NCBI RefSeq assembly: GCF_030815975.1
Contig: NZ_JAUSXL010000002.1
Span: forward strand, 5,010,501-5,074,500
Reading direction: 5' to 3'
DNA: 64,000 nucleotides
From: Variovorax paradoxus
GTDB lineage: Bacteria > Pseudomonadota > Gammaproteobacteria > Burkholderiales > Burkholderiaceae_C
Shown: positions 30,700-39,991 of the stretch, in pieces
Numbering within the stretch: position 1 is the stretch's first letter
Layout of the letters: each line of letters begins with the position of its first letter
The notes under the pieces: generated by a model
The model's input: only the letters and a program-made list of their open reading frames with translations
Databases searched by the model: none
What the model was told of the DNA's origin: nothing
Translations under genes and position numbers: made by a program

Positions 30700-31437
30700 A
30701 TGCCGCGTATAGCGCCCCACGTCCCCACGGGTCACAAACGGTGCCCCTCGTGCGCCTCCGTGCTGCCCCTAGATTCTTTTGGTCGAGACGCATCGCGTCC
30801 CCCGCTGTTCAAGCAAGGCCGCTGCAGCGCATGCATGCGGGCCGCCAATGCAGCGAAACGTCGCAAGGCGCCCCCGGTGGAAACGCCTGAGGCGCTGGCC
30901 CTGAGGCTGATCGACGCCGCCCGCCCCTACGCTGCAATCTGGCACCTGCCGGTGACGATCACGCCCGACCATCTGCTCCCGTGGCCCGCAGTCTGCGTAT
31001 ACACACTGGACGACCTCATAGAAGGCGACAGCCCGCAGCAGCCGATCCTTGCGCGACTTGTTGACTCCGAGGGCTTCACGCCAGAGAACACCGTGATCAT
31101 CTCGGCCCGCGCCCGGCGGCGGCATCAGGCCATCGGCGGCACCGCGATCCGAAAGCATGCGGAGAACGCCGACCGACTGCCCGGGCTGACCGAGCATCTG
31201 GTGCGCGAGTCGGTGCGCCGGTACAACCTACTGACCTGGGCTGACGATGCCGTACGCGCAGCAGAAGCATGGAACTATCAAGGGGCCCCAAAGACACCGA
31301 GGGCCTCACCAGCTACTGATGACACGACTGCGTCTACTCACTGGCAAGAGTTGATCGACGGGAAGCCAGCCGATTGGCTTCCATGGGCTCGCTCTGACTC
31401 GCTTTGTGTATCGCTGACCGCCCTTGAATTTGCTTAA
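30700..31437 (+). CDS. zinc-ribbon protein (family member 3)
   Basis: A 245-residue protein. CPSC (about residue 15) and CSAC (about 42) enclose VLPLDSF, then a basic stretch ANAAKRRK. The central region (PVTITPDHLLPWPAVCVYTLDDL) and FTPENTVIISARARRRHQAIGG look like a small endonuclease-type fold, where a His in TPDH and the PENT segment recall HNH/endonuclease VII relatives. The function is inferred as DNA-binding or nuclease. Confidence 0.6.
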   Translation: MPRIAPHVPTGHKRCPSCASVLPLDSFGRDASRPPLFKQGRCSACMRAANAAKRRKAPPVETPEALALRLIDAARPYAAIWHLPVTITPDHLLPWPAVCVYTLDDLIEGDSPQQPILARLVDSEGFTPENTVIISARARRRHQAIGGTAIRKHAENADRLPGLTEHLVRESVRRYNLLTWADDAVRAAEAWNYQGAPKTPRASPATDDTTASTHWQELIDGKPADWLPWARSDSLCVSLTALEFA

Positions 31438-31848
31438 AAAGAAGGCACCCCAAATTTGTGTATCGCCCGGGAACCCGCATGGATGCTGGGCTTTCACACG
31501 CCGTGCTTATACACAGGGTTTGCTGCAATGGCGAAGCCGAGCTTGGACCTCAAGGCTCCTGGCAGACCCGGCGGACCCGCAAGACCATGCGGCCCGCCTG
31601 ACCGCCGCCCACCCCTGGGCTACGACCATCAAAGACCTATTTCATGCTTCCGCATGATCGTGGTTTAGGTCGCCGCTGAGACCCCGCGCGGTCTCGCCGA
31701 CCCCGGGCTACGCCCGACACGGCGCATCTCGCGCAGACATCTCCCCTGACTCTCATCTCTGACTTCTACGGTTGCCATCATCGACGCCGCCGCATGGGCG
31801 ACTGTGCCTTCGATTTCTCCAACCCAACCACCCCCAACCACTGAACCC
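31438..31848. other. intergenic stretch in the island
   Basis: About 410 nt. Two overlapping short open frames on the plus strand (up to 77 codons) have no ribosome site and unconvincing composition. I see no RNA gene or terminator with a T run. Confidence 0.45.
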
Positions 31849-32466
31849 ATGTCCAAGTACCTAACCCTCACCGCCTCCTCCCCGTTCGTGCCCCCGCTGC
31901 AGCTACCCATGCTTCATGACGCACGCAGCACCATCGAGAAGGCTGTAGCCGATGGCGTGTCTTTCACTGGTCGAATGATCGATGTCGACCTGACCGCCGC
32001 CATCCTGACCGGCATGCAGGCCGAGGGCGCCACATTCGTCGGATCGCTGGAGAACGCGAAGCTCGACGGCGCCAAGCTCGCCCGCGCAACGATCACGCGA
32101 TGCCTTACGGGCGCGTCTCTGGTCAATGCGGACCTCACGCAAGCCCACATCTCTGGCATCGACGCTAGCAATCTCAAAGCATCCGGCGCCGACCTTCATT
32201 CCGTCAACGCGCAAGGGACCAACCTGAGTCACGGCGACTTCCGCCGAGTCCAGTTCAACGCCGCGAAGCTGCAGCGTGCCTTGCTGGTCGATGCCGATGT
32301 CGCTGGCGCCAACGTGCATCTCGCGAACGTCACACACGAGCAACTCGAAACGTGCCGTACGCCGTTCGATGACATCCGGTCGCTCGCAACCACCGGCCGC
32401 ACGTTGGCGCAGCGTGCCGACGCCGAAGCCGAAGCGGCTGCTGTCGGCGCGATCAAGCGCTTCTAA
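31849..32466 (+). CDS. pentapeptide-repeat protein
   Basis: A 205-residue protein. From about residue 55 to 165 it shows tandem five-residue repeats of the A(D/N)Lxx type (GAKLA, NADLT, ASNLK, GADLH, GTNLS, AAKLQ, GANVH), which fold into a right-handed quadrilateral helix. Some such proteins mimic DNA and inhibit gyrase, others are structural. No membrane segment. An anti-defence or DNA-mimic role is possible but speculative. Confidence 0.72.
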   Translation: MSKYLTLTASSPFVPPLQLPMLHDARSTIEKAVADGVSFTGRMIDVDLTAAILTGMQAEGATFVGSLENAKLDGAKLARATITRCLTGASLVNADLTQAHISGIDASNLKASGADLHSVNAQGTNLSHGDFRRVQFNAAKLQRALLVDADVAGANVHLANVTHEQLETCRTPFDDIRSLATTGRTLAQRADAEAEAAAVGAIKRF

Positions 32467-32486
32467 CCCAACCTCAGAACCATCCC

Positions 32487-32918
32487 GTGAGCAAAACCAA
32501 AAAATCCACCTTCGCCCCGACCCTGCCGAGCAACGCCCCCGGCGGCCATCTCGACACGCCTGAGCTTGACCGAGCCAACGCGTTCGGCCGTATGGCCTTC
32601 GACCTTGAGCAAGCACTGCTGGACCGCGCCAACACGACCGAGGCTGTCAAGGCAGTGATCGACACCTTCAATCCGGAGCAGGCCCATCAAGGTCGCGAAC
32701 TGCTGGCGGTCATCGGTCGCATCGAGTCCGGCTTTGTCCCGACCCGAGTCCTGGAGGTCCTTGCCGAACGATACGCATCCGACTTCCGTAGCGTGCAGCG
32801 CGGATACCTCAGCGGGCTCGCGCCACGCCACCCGGACCTCACGCAAATCCACGCCGCCAAGCTGGCAGAGGCGATCAAGGCCGCGCAGGCGAACAACGGC
32901 CGAGCCGTGTGGCGCTGA
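32487..32918 (+). CDS. hypothetical helical protein
   Basis: A 143-residue protein from a GTG start (VSKTKKSTFAPTL). The body is mostly helical and soluble (LDRANTTEAVKAVIDTF, AAKLAEAIKAAQ). It starts 20 nt after the pentapeptide gene and its TGA overlaps the next ATG by one base (TGATG), indicating co-translation. Confidence 0.6.
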   Translation: MSKTKKSTFAPTLPSNAPGGHLDTPELDRANAFGRMAFDLEQALLDRANTTEAVKAVIDTFNPEQAHQGRELLAVIGRIESGFVPTRVLEVLAERYASDFRSVQRGYLSGLAPRHPDLTQIHAAKLAEAIKAAQANNGRAVWR

Positions 32919-33196
32919 TGAACAGCTTCTTCCAAGACATCTTGGCCATCTCGGCCGACAACGCGGACAACAAGCTCGACGGGGTCCGCATGGGCCGTCT
33001 AACACAAGCCACGCGGTACCACGCGAACGCCTCGCACGTCATGAGCGCCGAGCGGCATAACGCCGCACTCGACCATCTGGACGTCATCGTGGCGAACGCC
33101 GAGAACATCCGTGTGACCCACGAGAGCCGCACCCATCGCATTGCCATATGCCTGCCTGTCGGCGTCGATCCGTCCAAGCTGTCTCGCGGCTATTGA
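32918..33196 (+). CDS. hypothetical protein
   Basis: A 92-residue protein beginning MNSFFQDILAISADNADNK. The start codon shares a base with the preceding stop. No recognised motif. Mixed helix-strand character. Confidence 0.6.
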   Translation: MNSFFQDILAISADNADNKLDGVRMGRLTQATRYHANASHVMSAERHNAALDHLDVIVANAENIRVTHESRTHRIAICLPVGVDPSKLSRGY

Positions 33197-33258
33197 ATAG
33201 CCTAGCGCCCCGCCGGCCAATCAGTGGCGGGGCATCTCAAACCCTCTATTGAATTCCT

Positions 33259-33516
33259 ATGTTCCCTCAAGACCTTGGCATCACCCGTGGTGCCCGCCTC
33301 GCCCCTCCCGTTGAGATCACCGCTGAACGCATCGCATACATCGACAACCAATCAATCATTCGCATGGTTGGCTTCGTTGGCGAAGTGATTCATGGCGCAG
33401 CCGACTTCCAAGCTCGCACCCTGCCGGCTGCCGTGGTCGACGCGAACCGCGTAGAACCCGGCGCCCGTGTGCCGGCCGGCTACGAGTTCGACTCTGCACT
33501 GGTCATTCGGACCTGA
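33259..33516 (+). CDS. hypothetical protein
   Basis: An 85-residue protein (MFPQDLGITRGARLAPP) with beta-strand-like alternation. Its TGA overlaps the next ATG by one base, continuing the coupled gene chain. No family recognised. Confidence 0.58.
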   Translation: MFPQDLGITRGARLAPPVEITAERIAYIDNQSIIRMVGFVGEVIHGAADFQARTLPAAVVDANRVEPGARVPAGYEFDSALVIRT

Positions 33517-33830
33517 TGACGGCTAGCAAGCTGAGCGCCCAGCGCACCGCCAACCGCAAGGCTCCCAAGACCCCCGAGGAAATCGCCGCGACATGGCGAG
33601 CCCATTGGGCCCGAGCCGAAGAGATCCGCTGCTACCACGCCGCCATTGCCGATGCAGCGCATGCCGCTGGTCGATGGGACTACCTCGCAGAGCACGCGGC
33701 GATCCCGCTGCACGCGCGTGACTCGCAGGCGTGGCGGGACCATGGGCACCATGCGCCCCCAGAGGTCGCCGAGGTTTCCCGCGACTTCAGGCCTGACCCC
33801 CGGTCCACCATCGGCCGCAGCGCCGCATAG
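33516..33830 (+). CDS. hypothetical protein
   Basis: A 104-residue, strongly helical and His/Ala-rich protein (TWRAHWARAEEIRCYHAAIADAA would form an amphipathic helix). It is coupled by TGATG to the gene before it. No family recognised. Confidence 0.55.
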   Translation: MTASKLSAQRTANRKAPKTPEEIAATWRAHWARAEEIRCYHAAIADAAHAAGRWDYLAEHAAIPLHARDSQAWRDHGHHAPPEVAEVSRDFRPDPRSTIGRSAA

Positions 33831-33877
33831 GCGACCACCAGCCCCCGAAAGGGGCTGCCAATCAACACACAAATCCG

Positions 33878-34525
33878 ATGATCAATATCCCGATGGGCGC
33901 CTTCGAGCCCGAGAAGCAATGCGCTGGCCGCAATGGCTGTGGGCGCTACCTGCCGCTTGCCGCCTTTGCGTCGCAGACAGTCGGAGGCCAATACGGCCGG
34001 CAGACCATGTGCCGCGAATGCAGCGCCGCAACCAGCCGGGCATGGCGCGAGCGCAACCCCGCACGGGTCCGAGAAGGCAACGCTGTTCGTTACGCCACGC
34101 GGAGCCCCGAGTACCGGTCGTGGTCCGCTATGAAGCGCCGATGTCTGAACCCTGCCGATGTCGGTTACGAGAACTACGGCGGACGCGGCATCTGGATCGA
34201 CCACGCATGGACGAGCTTTCGGTCGTTCCTCGCATGGATGGGCCTCCGCCCTGCAGGCACGACCTTGGGCCGCCGAGATCCCAATGGTCACTACGTCCCC
34301 GGCAACGTCCGATGGGAAACCCGCGCCGAGCAAGCTATGGGCAAGCGCAACACGCTGTGGCTTGAGACCGAAAAGATCCGCATGCCCCTGCTGGCATGGG
34401 CGCGGCACCTGAACGTCTCCGCTGCGTTCCTGCGCAACCGAAAGCGACTCGGCTGGACCGACGACGAGACCGTATCGACTCCCAAGGGCACGCGCAGACC
34501 GCGCAAACCCGACACACAAACTTAG
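33878..34525 (+). CDS. phage HNH-like protein with zinc ribbon (family member 4)
   Basis: A 215-residue protein. Cysteines (C-x5-C, then CREC) frame YLPLAAF at residues 10-45. Residues 70-150 then match a pattern common in phage HNH-homing-type proteins: WSAMKRRC, ENYGGRGIWI, W..F..FLAWMG, GRRDPNGHYVPGNVRWET. This suggests a nuclease or a DNA-binding relic. The C-terminus is basic. It begins 47 nt after the preceding small gene. Confidence 0.68.
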   Translation: MINIPMGAFEPEKQCAGRNGCGRYLPLAAFASQTVGGQYGRQTMCRECSAATSRAWRERNPARVREGNAVRYATRSPEYRSWSAMKRRCLNPADVGYENYGGRGIWIDHAWTSFRSFLAWMGLRPAGTTLGRRDPNGHYVPGNVRWETRAEQAMGKRNTLWLETEKIRMPLLAWARHLNVSAAFLRNRKRLGWTDDETVSTPKGTRRPRKPDTQT

Positions 34526-34610
34526 ATTCCGTGACCCCCGCCCCGGGGCTTGCAGACTTACCACCTCACCCATTCGGCCGCCACGCGAAAGCTTGGCGGT
34601 CTTTCCACTT

Positions 34611-35270
34611 ATGGACCACATGAACGATCACGCTACGACCCAAGACATCCACCTGACGACCATCGAGGGCCATGACGTGGCAGTCGATCCCGCCACGCAT
34701 GCGGGCCTCCTGGGCCTCGACGTAGACCTGTCGCGTCTCTGCGTTGTCGGTGCCGACGTTCGCGTCTACCGCAAGTCTCGTGACGAACTGCACGGCCTGA
34801 CCCTGGAGACCCTGGCCGACCTGATCGCGCCGCCGAAGCCAAAGCAGATCCCGAAGACGACCAAGGGCGAAGCCATCATCGCCGCCGCCGCTTTCGCGTG
34901 TATCAGCAGCAAGACGCCCAGCACCGCTACTTACCACCCGCCGACAGGCAAAGGCGGACCGCCGCCTCTGTTCGTGAATGGTCGCAAGGTGCGCGCACCG
35001 CTGCCAGACACGACGGGCCCCAGCACCCGCGTGGTCCTGGTGGACTCCCGACGCAATCTCATCGGCCACGCCGTGCTCCCGACATCCGCTTACCGCGACC
35101 TCGTGCGTCACCCGAAGACCCGCGTGGACAGTTCCACATGGATGCTGGGGGCCAATGGCGCTGTGACCATGCGATGTCGCGCCATGGATCCGCCGCAGAT
35201 CATGGACCTTGGGGCCCTGCTCGGGGTGCTGCGGCGACCCGCCGACTTCACTGTCGAGACGCTGGCGTGA
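34611..35270 (+). CDS. hypothetical protein
   Basis: A 219-residue soluble protein (MDHMNDHATTQ; a second ATG is three codons in). It has an N-terminal alpha/beta part, a Pro/Lys-rich middle and a C-terminal beta part. No recognised motif. Its TGA overlaps the next GTG by four bases. Confidence 0.58.
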   Translation: MDHMNDHATTQDIHLTTIEGHDVAVDPATHAGLLGLDVDLSRLCVVGADVRVYRKSRDELHGLTLETLADLIAPPKPKQIPKTTKGEAIIAAAAFACISSKTPSTATYHPPTGKGGPPPLFVNGRKVRAPLPDTTGPSTRVVLVDSRRNLIGHAVLPTSAYRDLVRHPKTRVDSSTWMLGANGAVTMRCRAMDPPQIMDLGALLGVLRRPADFTVETLA

Positions 35271-35608
35271 CTGTCACTGTCGAGCTTCCGGCCGCTCATG
35301 GGCTGGGGCCCGATGGCGGTTCGACCGTCTCTGTCACCATGGACCGCGAGACGTGGGACCGCCTACAGCCGGTCTTGATTGCTGGGTTCTCCATGCGAAT
35401 CCAAGGGGCCCGACGGCGTGGCACCGGGTCCATCACGGACCCCCGTGTCGTCCTAAGAACTCCGGGCAGTTCAGACCGCCGGGTATGGCAACTGGCTCGA
35501 CTGATCGTCGGGACGACCGAGCAGCGGGACGTCGTACGCTACCTAAATGGTCCATACGATTTGCGCCGGCCTTCGCTTCAACTGATACCGCAACGTGATC
35601 GGCGCTGA
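35267..35608 (+). CDS. hypothetical protein, translationally coupled to the previous gene
   Basis: A 113-residue protein from a GTG start inside the GTGA overlap. Beta-rich N-terminus (VTVTVELPAAHG, VSVTMDRETW) and basic C-terminus. It ends the first plus-strand gene chain, just before the AT-rich defence pair. Confidence 0.55.
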   Translation: MTVTVELPAAHGLGPDGGSTVSVTMDRETWDRLQPVLIAGFSMRIQGARRRGTGSITDPRVVLRTPGSSDRRVWQLARLIVGTTEQRDVVRYLNGPYDLRRPSLQLIPQRDRR

Positions 35609-35697
35609 GCCGTGGCCTCTGAACGGATTCCACCCGTTTCTGTCGCACGATCCATTCGGCTCGCGGCATTCCAGATCAACCCGGAAATTGCAGAGAT

Positions 35698-36636
35698 TTA
35701 TATGGAGGCCAGAAATGCTCCGAGGTCCTTTGGAGGCGCGGCCTTAGGTGCAAGAGTCTGCAAAGAGAAATTCCCGTCCACCATGAAAGTTGATGCTGGC
35801 AGCATTGGAAATAAAACAGATGGCGACGACGCTCTGTCTTGGCGGAGCAATCCCAACCATTTGACAAAAAATTGCAATGCAAACTTGCCTCGATATCCTT
35901 GCATTGGATTAATGGCTGCAAATGCTTCCTTCAATCCCGCCCACTCCTCTGCGGTAGGTTCTCTGCCAAGTTTCACCAAACCCTCTACCGCGTGCTCAGT
36001 CGGAGAAATTTCAGTCAATTCCACCTGAGCCAATAAGTTGATTTTATCGGGCAGGTCTTCCGTCTGTTCTATCTGTAGTTTTCGGGCGGCAAAAATTCTA
36101 AAGTTCAGATTCCTCGTAATTTCAAGGAACTTGGAGTATATCTTTTCAAAGTACTCCCGCACTTCAATTCGCGCACCGGGATGGCCATTGCAGTGAAAAT
36201 CGATCATAAGCAAGTCCTCCAAGAGCTTGGGGCAAACAATATAGTTTTCTATAGAGTACCTATCAGTTAAAAAGACTTTGCTTGTGGCGGCTCGCCCCTG
36301 AAGATCATCAAAGTCTTTATCAACAAAAAAGTAAACACGTTCACCTAGGCCAGTTAAATCACTCTGCAAAATATCAAAAAGTTGCAAAGCCTTGGCCTTG
36401 TTTTTGCAAATATACGCCTCGTAGCGAAGGGAAGGTCGCAACTCTCGAATCCAATGATAGTAGATGAATTTATCGGCTGGCCCCTCATACGCAAACACCT
36501 TTACCTCTTCTGGCACGGCAGAAGCAAATGTAGCGAAATCGACCTTTAAGACTGCTCGGACATCCTTGGCTTGTTTGACTTTTGCAAGATATTTGTCCGC
36601 CACCTTTTCTTGTGGAAGCTCGTTAGGCTTATTCAT
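35698..36636 (-). CDS. DUF4435 TOPRIM-like protein, AriB-like effector of a PARIS-type system
   Basis: A 312-residue protein with the DUF4435 layout: AYEGPADK (Glu51), YFFVDKDFDD (Asp106, Asp108, Asp110) and RYSIENYI (Glu130), an acidic constellation like TOPRIM nucleases. The ATG at 36636 has a perfect AGGAGG six bases upstream and overlaps the end of the ATPase gene by 8 nt; a longer in-frame start at 36663 is less likely. DUF4435 next to an ABC-type AAA ATPase is the hallmark of PARIS (AriA-AriB), where AriB is held by AriA and, when released by phage anti-restriction proteins, cleaves a host tRNA. The composition is AT-rich compared with the flanks. PARIS membership is inferred from domain pairing. 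Confidence 0.8.
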   Translation of the reverse strand: MNKPNELPQEKVADKYLAKVKQAKDVRAVLKVDFATFASAVPEEVKVFAYEGPADKFIYYHWIRELRPSLRYEAYICKNKAKALQLFDILQSDLTGLGERVYFFVDKDFDDLQGRAATSKVFLTDRYSIENYIVCPKLLEDLLMIDFHCNGHPGARIEVREYFEKIYSKFLEITRNLNFRIFAARKLQIEQTEDLPDKINLLAQVELTEISPTEHAVEGLVKLGREPTAEEWAGLKEAFAAINPMQGYRGKFALQFFVKWLGLLRQDRASSPSVLFPMLPASTFMVDGNFSLQTLAPKAAPPKDLGAFLASI

Positions 36637-38197
36637 TTCCGTCCTCCTCGATTTCCTCGCCAAACTGGCTTGCAGGAAAAAGCGGTTCGCTCTTGTTCGA
36701 GACGATCTTTAACTGCAACGAGCCAGCAAAGGGCTCCAGCGCGTTGTCAAATATGAATGGAGAATGAGTAATCGCGATGACCTGCTTGCACGTCGGGGCT
36801 TGAAGAACATCAGTCAGAATTTTTCGCTGCCAATCCAACGAGAGCGAAAGCTCCGGCTCGTCAATTAGTACGATCTTCGGGCCAGGATACAAATAGAGCC
36901 GAGCAAATAGCGAGATCATTTGCTTCTCACCCGAGGAAAGCGCTTCAAGTGGCACTTCGGTGTCTGACGACAGACTGCTGACTTTTACCTTGAAATTTTT
37001 TCTATTAAATGTTAACCGCTTTTTGTCCTGCGCATTCTCGGCGCCCTCTTCAAACTGATCAGTCGATTGATCATCATCAGATAAATACCTATTGCAGTTG
37101 CCAATGAATGCTTCGACCAACTCTTCGGATCCTCTCGTCTGCTGAATTACGGAATTTAGCTGGTCTAGAAAATAATTTAAAAAGGGCTTGGCGTCATCTG
37201 CAACATCTCCGCTATAGACTCTATCCAAGTCCGGGCTGGCAACGAAGTTCTGATACGGCCCCCTGGCATATCCTCGCTCACGCTCCGCATTTTTAATTCG
37301 AGAAAAGAAAATTTCCAAAGATTCTTTTGTTGGTGGAAATTTAGGGTTCGAACCCTCTTCCTTGTAATTTCCAGAAATCAAGTCATTGATAATATTGGCG
37401 CTTACCTTTCCATAGCCTTGATTCGAAAGGTAAAGCATTTCGGAATACAAGGCTTTCAATCGATCCGAAATATCACCTAATCCAAACTGAATGTCGGCAG
37501 TGTAAAGACCACTTCTCGCCACACCTAGTCGGGAAAGAATACTTTTTCGCCTTCCGCTTTGCCGCGCATCCGAAGTCGGTATCGAAAGTTCAATTCTGCG
37601 GTAAGTCGGTAAATAGACAATTTCCGTACCACTGAGTACAGAACGCACAGTTCGCCTCAAAGTATCAATGTTTGGATTTCTCCCCTCAATAGCCGAGGCC
37701 AGCCTTTCGCACTGCCGACGAGCAAGTGTGGAGTCATACCCAACCTTCGCGTATATTGTGTAAAAAGTCGGGTTGTCCATTAAGTCGGACATCTTGGCGT
37801 CCGTGGCAGCCATTTCGACCAATTCCAACAGAGCAAGGGGCTCCACTTCCCAATTCTTTGCGCCGATTGCAATTTCGCTATGTGCTGACAAATCGGTGAG
37901 CTGGTCTACATCACTCCGGAGGAGGATCAAGGGTTCGGGTTGACCACGCAAAATGCACGTGACCTTCTCAAATTTAAGGGCGGCAAACCGGGTGAATTGC
38001 CCACGCAAAAAGGCGTCTAACGCTGCAATGAGGGTTGTCTTTCCAGAGCCGTTGCGAGCAATAAGTACGGTCGCTGCGCATTTTGATGAGAGGCTCACGG
38101 ATCTGTACCCGAAGAGTCCTTCGATTGAAAAGTGTTCCACTATGGATGGTTGGCGTGCCGCCCGCGTGGTGTCTCGTGCCGATTCGGACTGTTCCAT
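36629..38197 (-). CDS. AAA/ABC-type ATPase, AriA-like sensor of a PARIS-type system
   Basis: A 522-residue ATPase of the OLD/AAA_15-21 class. Walker A ARNGSGKTT (Lys53), signature LSSGEK (420-425), Walker B VLIDEPE (443-449) and H-loop THSPF (His478) are all present, with a long helical insert between, as in SMC/Rad50-like proteins. An AAGGGG ribosome site lies six bases before the ATG. It is first in a two-gene operon with the DUF4435 gene. Base composition is well below the island average, so the pair was probably acquired as a unit. Length is close to known AriA proteins. Confidence 0.85.
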   Translation of the reverse strand: MEQSESARDTTRAARQPSIVEHFSIEGLFGYRSVSLSSKCAATVLIARNGSGKTTLIAALDAFLRGQFTRFAALKFEKVTCILRGQPEPLILLRSDVDQLTDLSAHSEIAIGAKNWEVEPLALLELVEMAATDAKMSDLMDNPTFYTIYAKVGYDSTLARRQCERLASAIEGRNPNIDTLRRTVRSVLSGTEIVYLPTYRRIELSIPTSDARQSGRRKSILSRLGVARSGLYTADIQFGLGDISDRLKALYSEMLYLSNQGYGKVSANIINDLISGNYKEEGSNPKFPPTKESLEIFFSRIKNAERERGYARGPYQNFVASPDLDRVYSGDVADDAKPFLNYFLDQLNSVIQQTRGSEELVEAFIGNCNRYLSDDDQSTDQFEEGAENAQDKKRLTFNRKNFKVKVSSLSSDTEVPLEALSSGEKQMISLFARLYLYPGPKIVLIDEPELSLSLDWQRKILTDVLQAPTCKQVIAITHSPFIFDNALEPFAGSLQLKIVSNKSEPLFPASQFGEEIEEDGNE

Positions 38198-39046
38198 TAC
38201 TTACCCCTTGTTGCTGCCTAGCATACAAGCGAAACGCCGATTGCCACGGTCTGAGGTAGCGGGATATACCAGTAACGAGCCCCGAACATTGGATGCTGCG
38301 GAATCACCAAGCCGGGCAAGAAATCATCCGAAAAAATCGTTCCCCTCATCCGCTTCCCCCATGCCCCCATGCCGTCTCCCGCGCTGAGGCATCACGCTGC
38401 GGGTGCGAGGTGTTCCGGCTGCTCGCGGACGCTAACGGACGGGACGGCACTCCGCGCGAGTCGGCGCCGAAGACCAGAACGAAGCCCCGCCACGGTGATT
38501 GCCCCCGGCAGTCACCATGGAAGAGGACCATCTTGGTTTCACCGACAAGGCCAGCGCCCTCGGGGTCCTGGGCGCCGTCCTGACGATGCCATCACCCTCT
38601 CCGCTGTCTACCGCAGGCGGCATGCTGTTCGTCGTGATCTTCCTTGGCTTCCTGGCTCATTTGGTTCGCGTCGGGAATGGAAGGCAACGGTTCGCCAGAG
38701 AACCCGCAATCGATGCAGGCCGCGCCGCTGGACTCTCCGTGACCCTTTTGGGTGCCTCGGTGTCTCCCAGGGGGTCTCTCAAGGGACGCTTTGCCCGGCG
38801 CCGCCCGCGTGCCGTTGAGGCGCAGCGGTCCCGGCTTAAAAACGTGCGAAATCTTCGTCTGCACTCCTGCGTCACCGCGTGAGGCCAGCCCCCTTGGCCC
38901 CCCGCGCCTTTCTTTTAGGAGACTGGGGCCCCTGGGCAGTCTCTTTTCAATCATTCCCCGGCCCGATGAATCAATCCAGCGAACTAGCGCCCCATGACGG
39001 CCTCGGGGCTTCCTGGGCCCCTTGCAATCGATGGCGTCCTGGCCCT
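38198..39046. other. long intergenic stretch between two defence genes
   Basis: About 850 nt. GC returns to high values. One plus-strand frame from an ATG at 38517 (about 120 codons) has a hydrophobic segment (MLFVVIFLGFLAHLV) but no ribosome site, so I do not call it. The rest holds GGG/CCC-rich tracts and no clear gene, RNA or repeat. Confidence 0.4.
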
Positions 39047-39991
39047 CTAGAACGGGGTGTCTTCGTCAAGCTCGACGGGCACGGGTTTGGCGGTCGCAGT
39101 TGGCGGTTTGAACCCGATCTTCTTGTCCCAGGTCTCCATTACGAATGTTGCGACCGTGTGCGCGGCATTGACCGCAAGACGTGCATGCCGAGGCTCAAGC
39201 TTGTAGCCCTTGCGGCCCTCGCTATGGGCGCTGCCCGCATGCGTGCGCAGTGCCCCGATACCATCAACGATTGAGAACAGGCCCGTGATGATTCGTTGCA
39301 GGTCCTGGTCCTCGATGCTTCCGGGGTCAAGCCCGAGGTCTGCACGAACGACCTTGAACACTGGCTGCAAATCCTGCTTGTCCGGCATCGTCAGCTTGTT
39401 GTCCTCGATATAAATCTTGAAGATCGATTCAAGAATGTTTGAGGCGGCCGACACTGCCTCGCGCGGCTTGGCCTCAACGGTCTCCATAGCGCGATCAAAC
39501 TCACGATGGATCGCGGGCATGTCGCGGCCCTTGATCAACTGACCCAGCGTCTTACTTGGCGCAAGCCCACCACCTGTGATGAATCCGCCGACGCGATACT
39601 GCAGCCCATTGTTGGCGAGCACCGTCTCAATCTTCCGGACGTTCTCTCGCTTCTTCAGGGTGTCTTCGTCTTCCGTTGTCCATCGAGGGACAACGTAGTC
39701 AGCCGCCATCACGGGGTCTTCCATGTACCCGCTGATGATCCGTCCGAGAACCGCCAAAGGCTCGGGATGCTGCTTGTTCGTATGTCGTAACCACTCTTGT
39801 GCCTTGACGTGCTTACTCCCGTCTGGTGGCTCGCCTGGAGCCTCGGCGTACATAAACAGGCTGTTCATGCTGGCGTGGGTCTCGACTGTGGAGACGATGT
39901 TCGAAACGATAGCAAGGAGGGGCGGCGGGATGAGCCTAGCCATTGAGAGACCAAAGGGCTGCGAAGCGTCCATTGTCGGCTCGCGATTCAC
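39047..39991 (-). CDS. abortive-infection family protein (Abi_C domain)
   Basis: A 314-residue protein. The last 130 residues match the Abi_C pattern: a helical stretch, GALRTHAGSAHS and then RHARLAVNAAHTVATFV, with the paired histidines that are invariant in this family. The N-terminal half is helical without known motifs. Abi_C proteins are found in abortive-infection and HEPN-like toxins. It is monocistronic on the minus strand. Its role is inferred from the domain and the company of other defence genes. Confidence 0.75.
   Translation of the reverse strand: MNREPTMDASQPFGLSMARLIPPPLLAIVSNIVSTVETHASMNSLFMYAEAPGEPPDGSKHVKAQEWLRHTNKQHPEPLAVLGRIISGYMEDPVMAADYVVPRWTTEDEDTLKKRENVRKIETVLANNGLQYRVGGFITGGGLAPSKTLGQLIKGRDMPAIHREFDRAMETVEAKPREAVSAASNILESIFKIYIEDNKLTMPDKQDLQPVFKVVRADLGLDPGSIEDQDLQRIITGLFSIVDGIGALRTHAGSAHSEGRKGYKLEPRHARLAVNAAHTVATFVMETWDKKIGFKPPTATAKPVPVELDEDTPF

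Noticed and set aside
31456..31668. A 70-codon frame in the gap before the pentapeptide gene
   Set aside because: No ribosome site and it overlaps another frame of equal quality, so neither could be supported.
38517..38882. A frame with one hydrophobic segment between the defence genes
   Set aside because: No ribosome site, atypical composition after the hydrophobic part, and nothing in the neighbourhood to support it.
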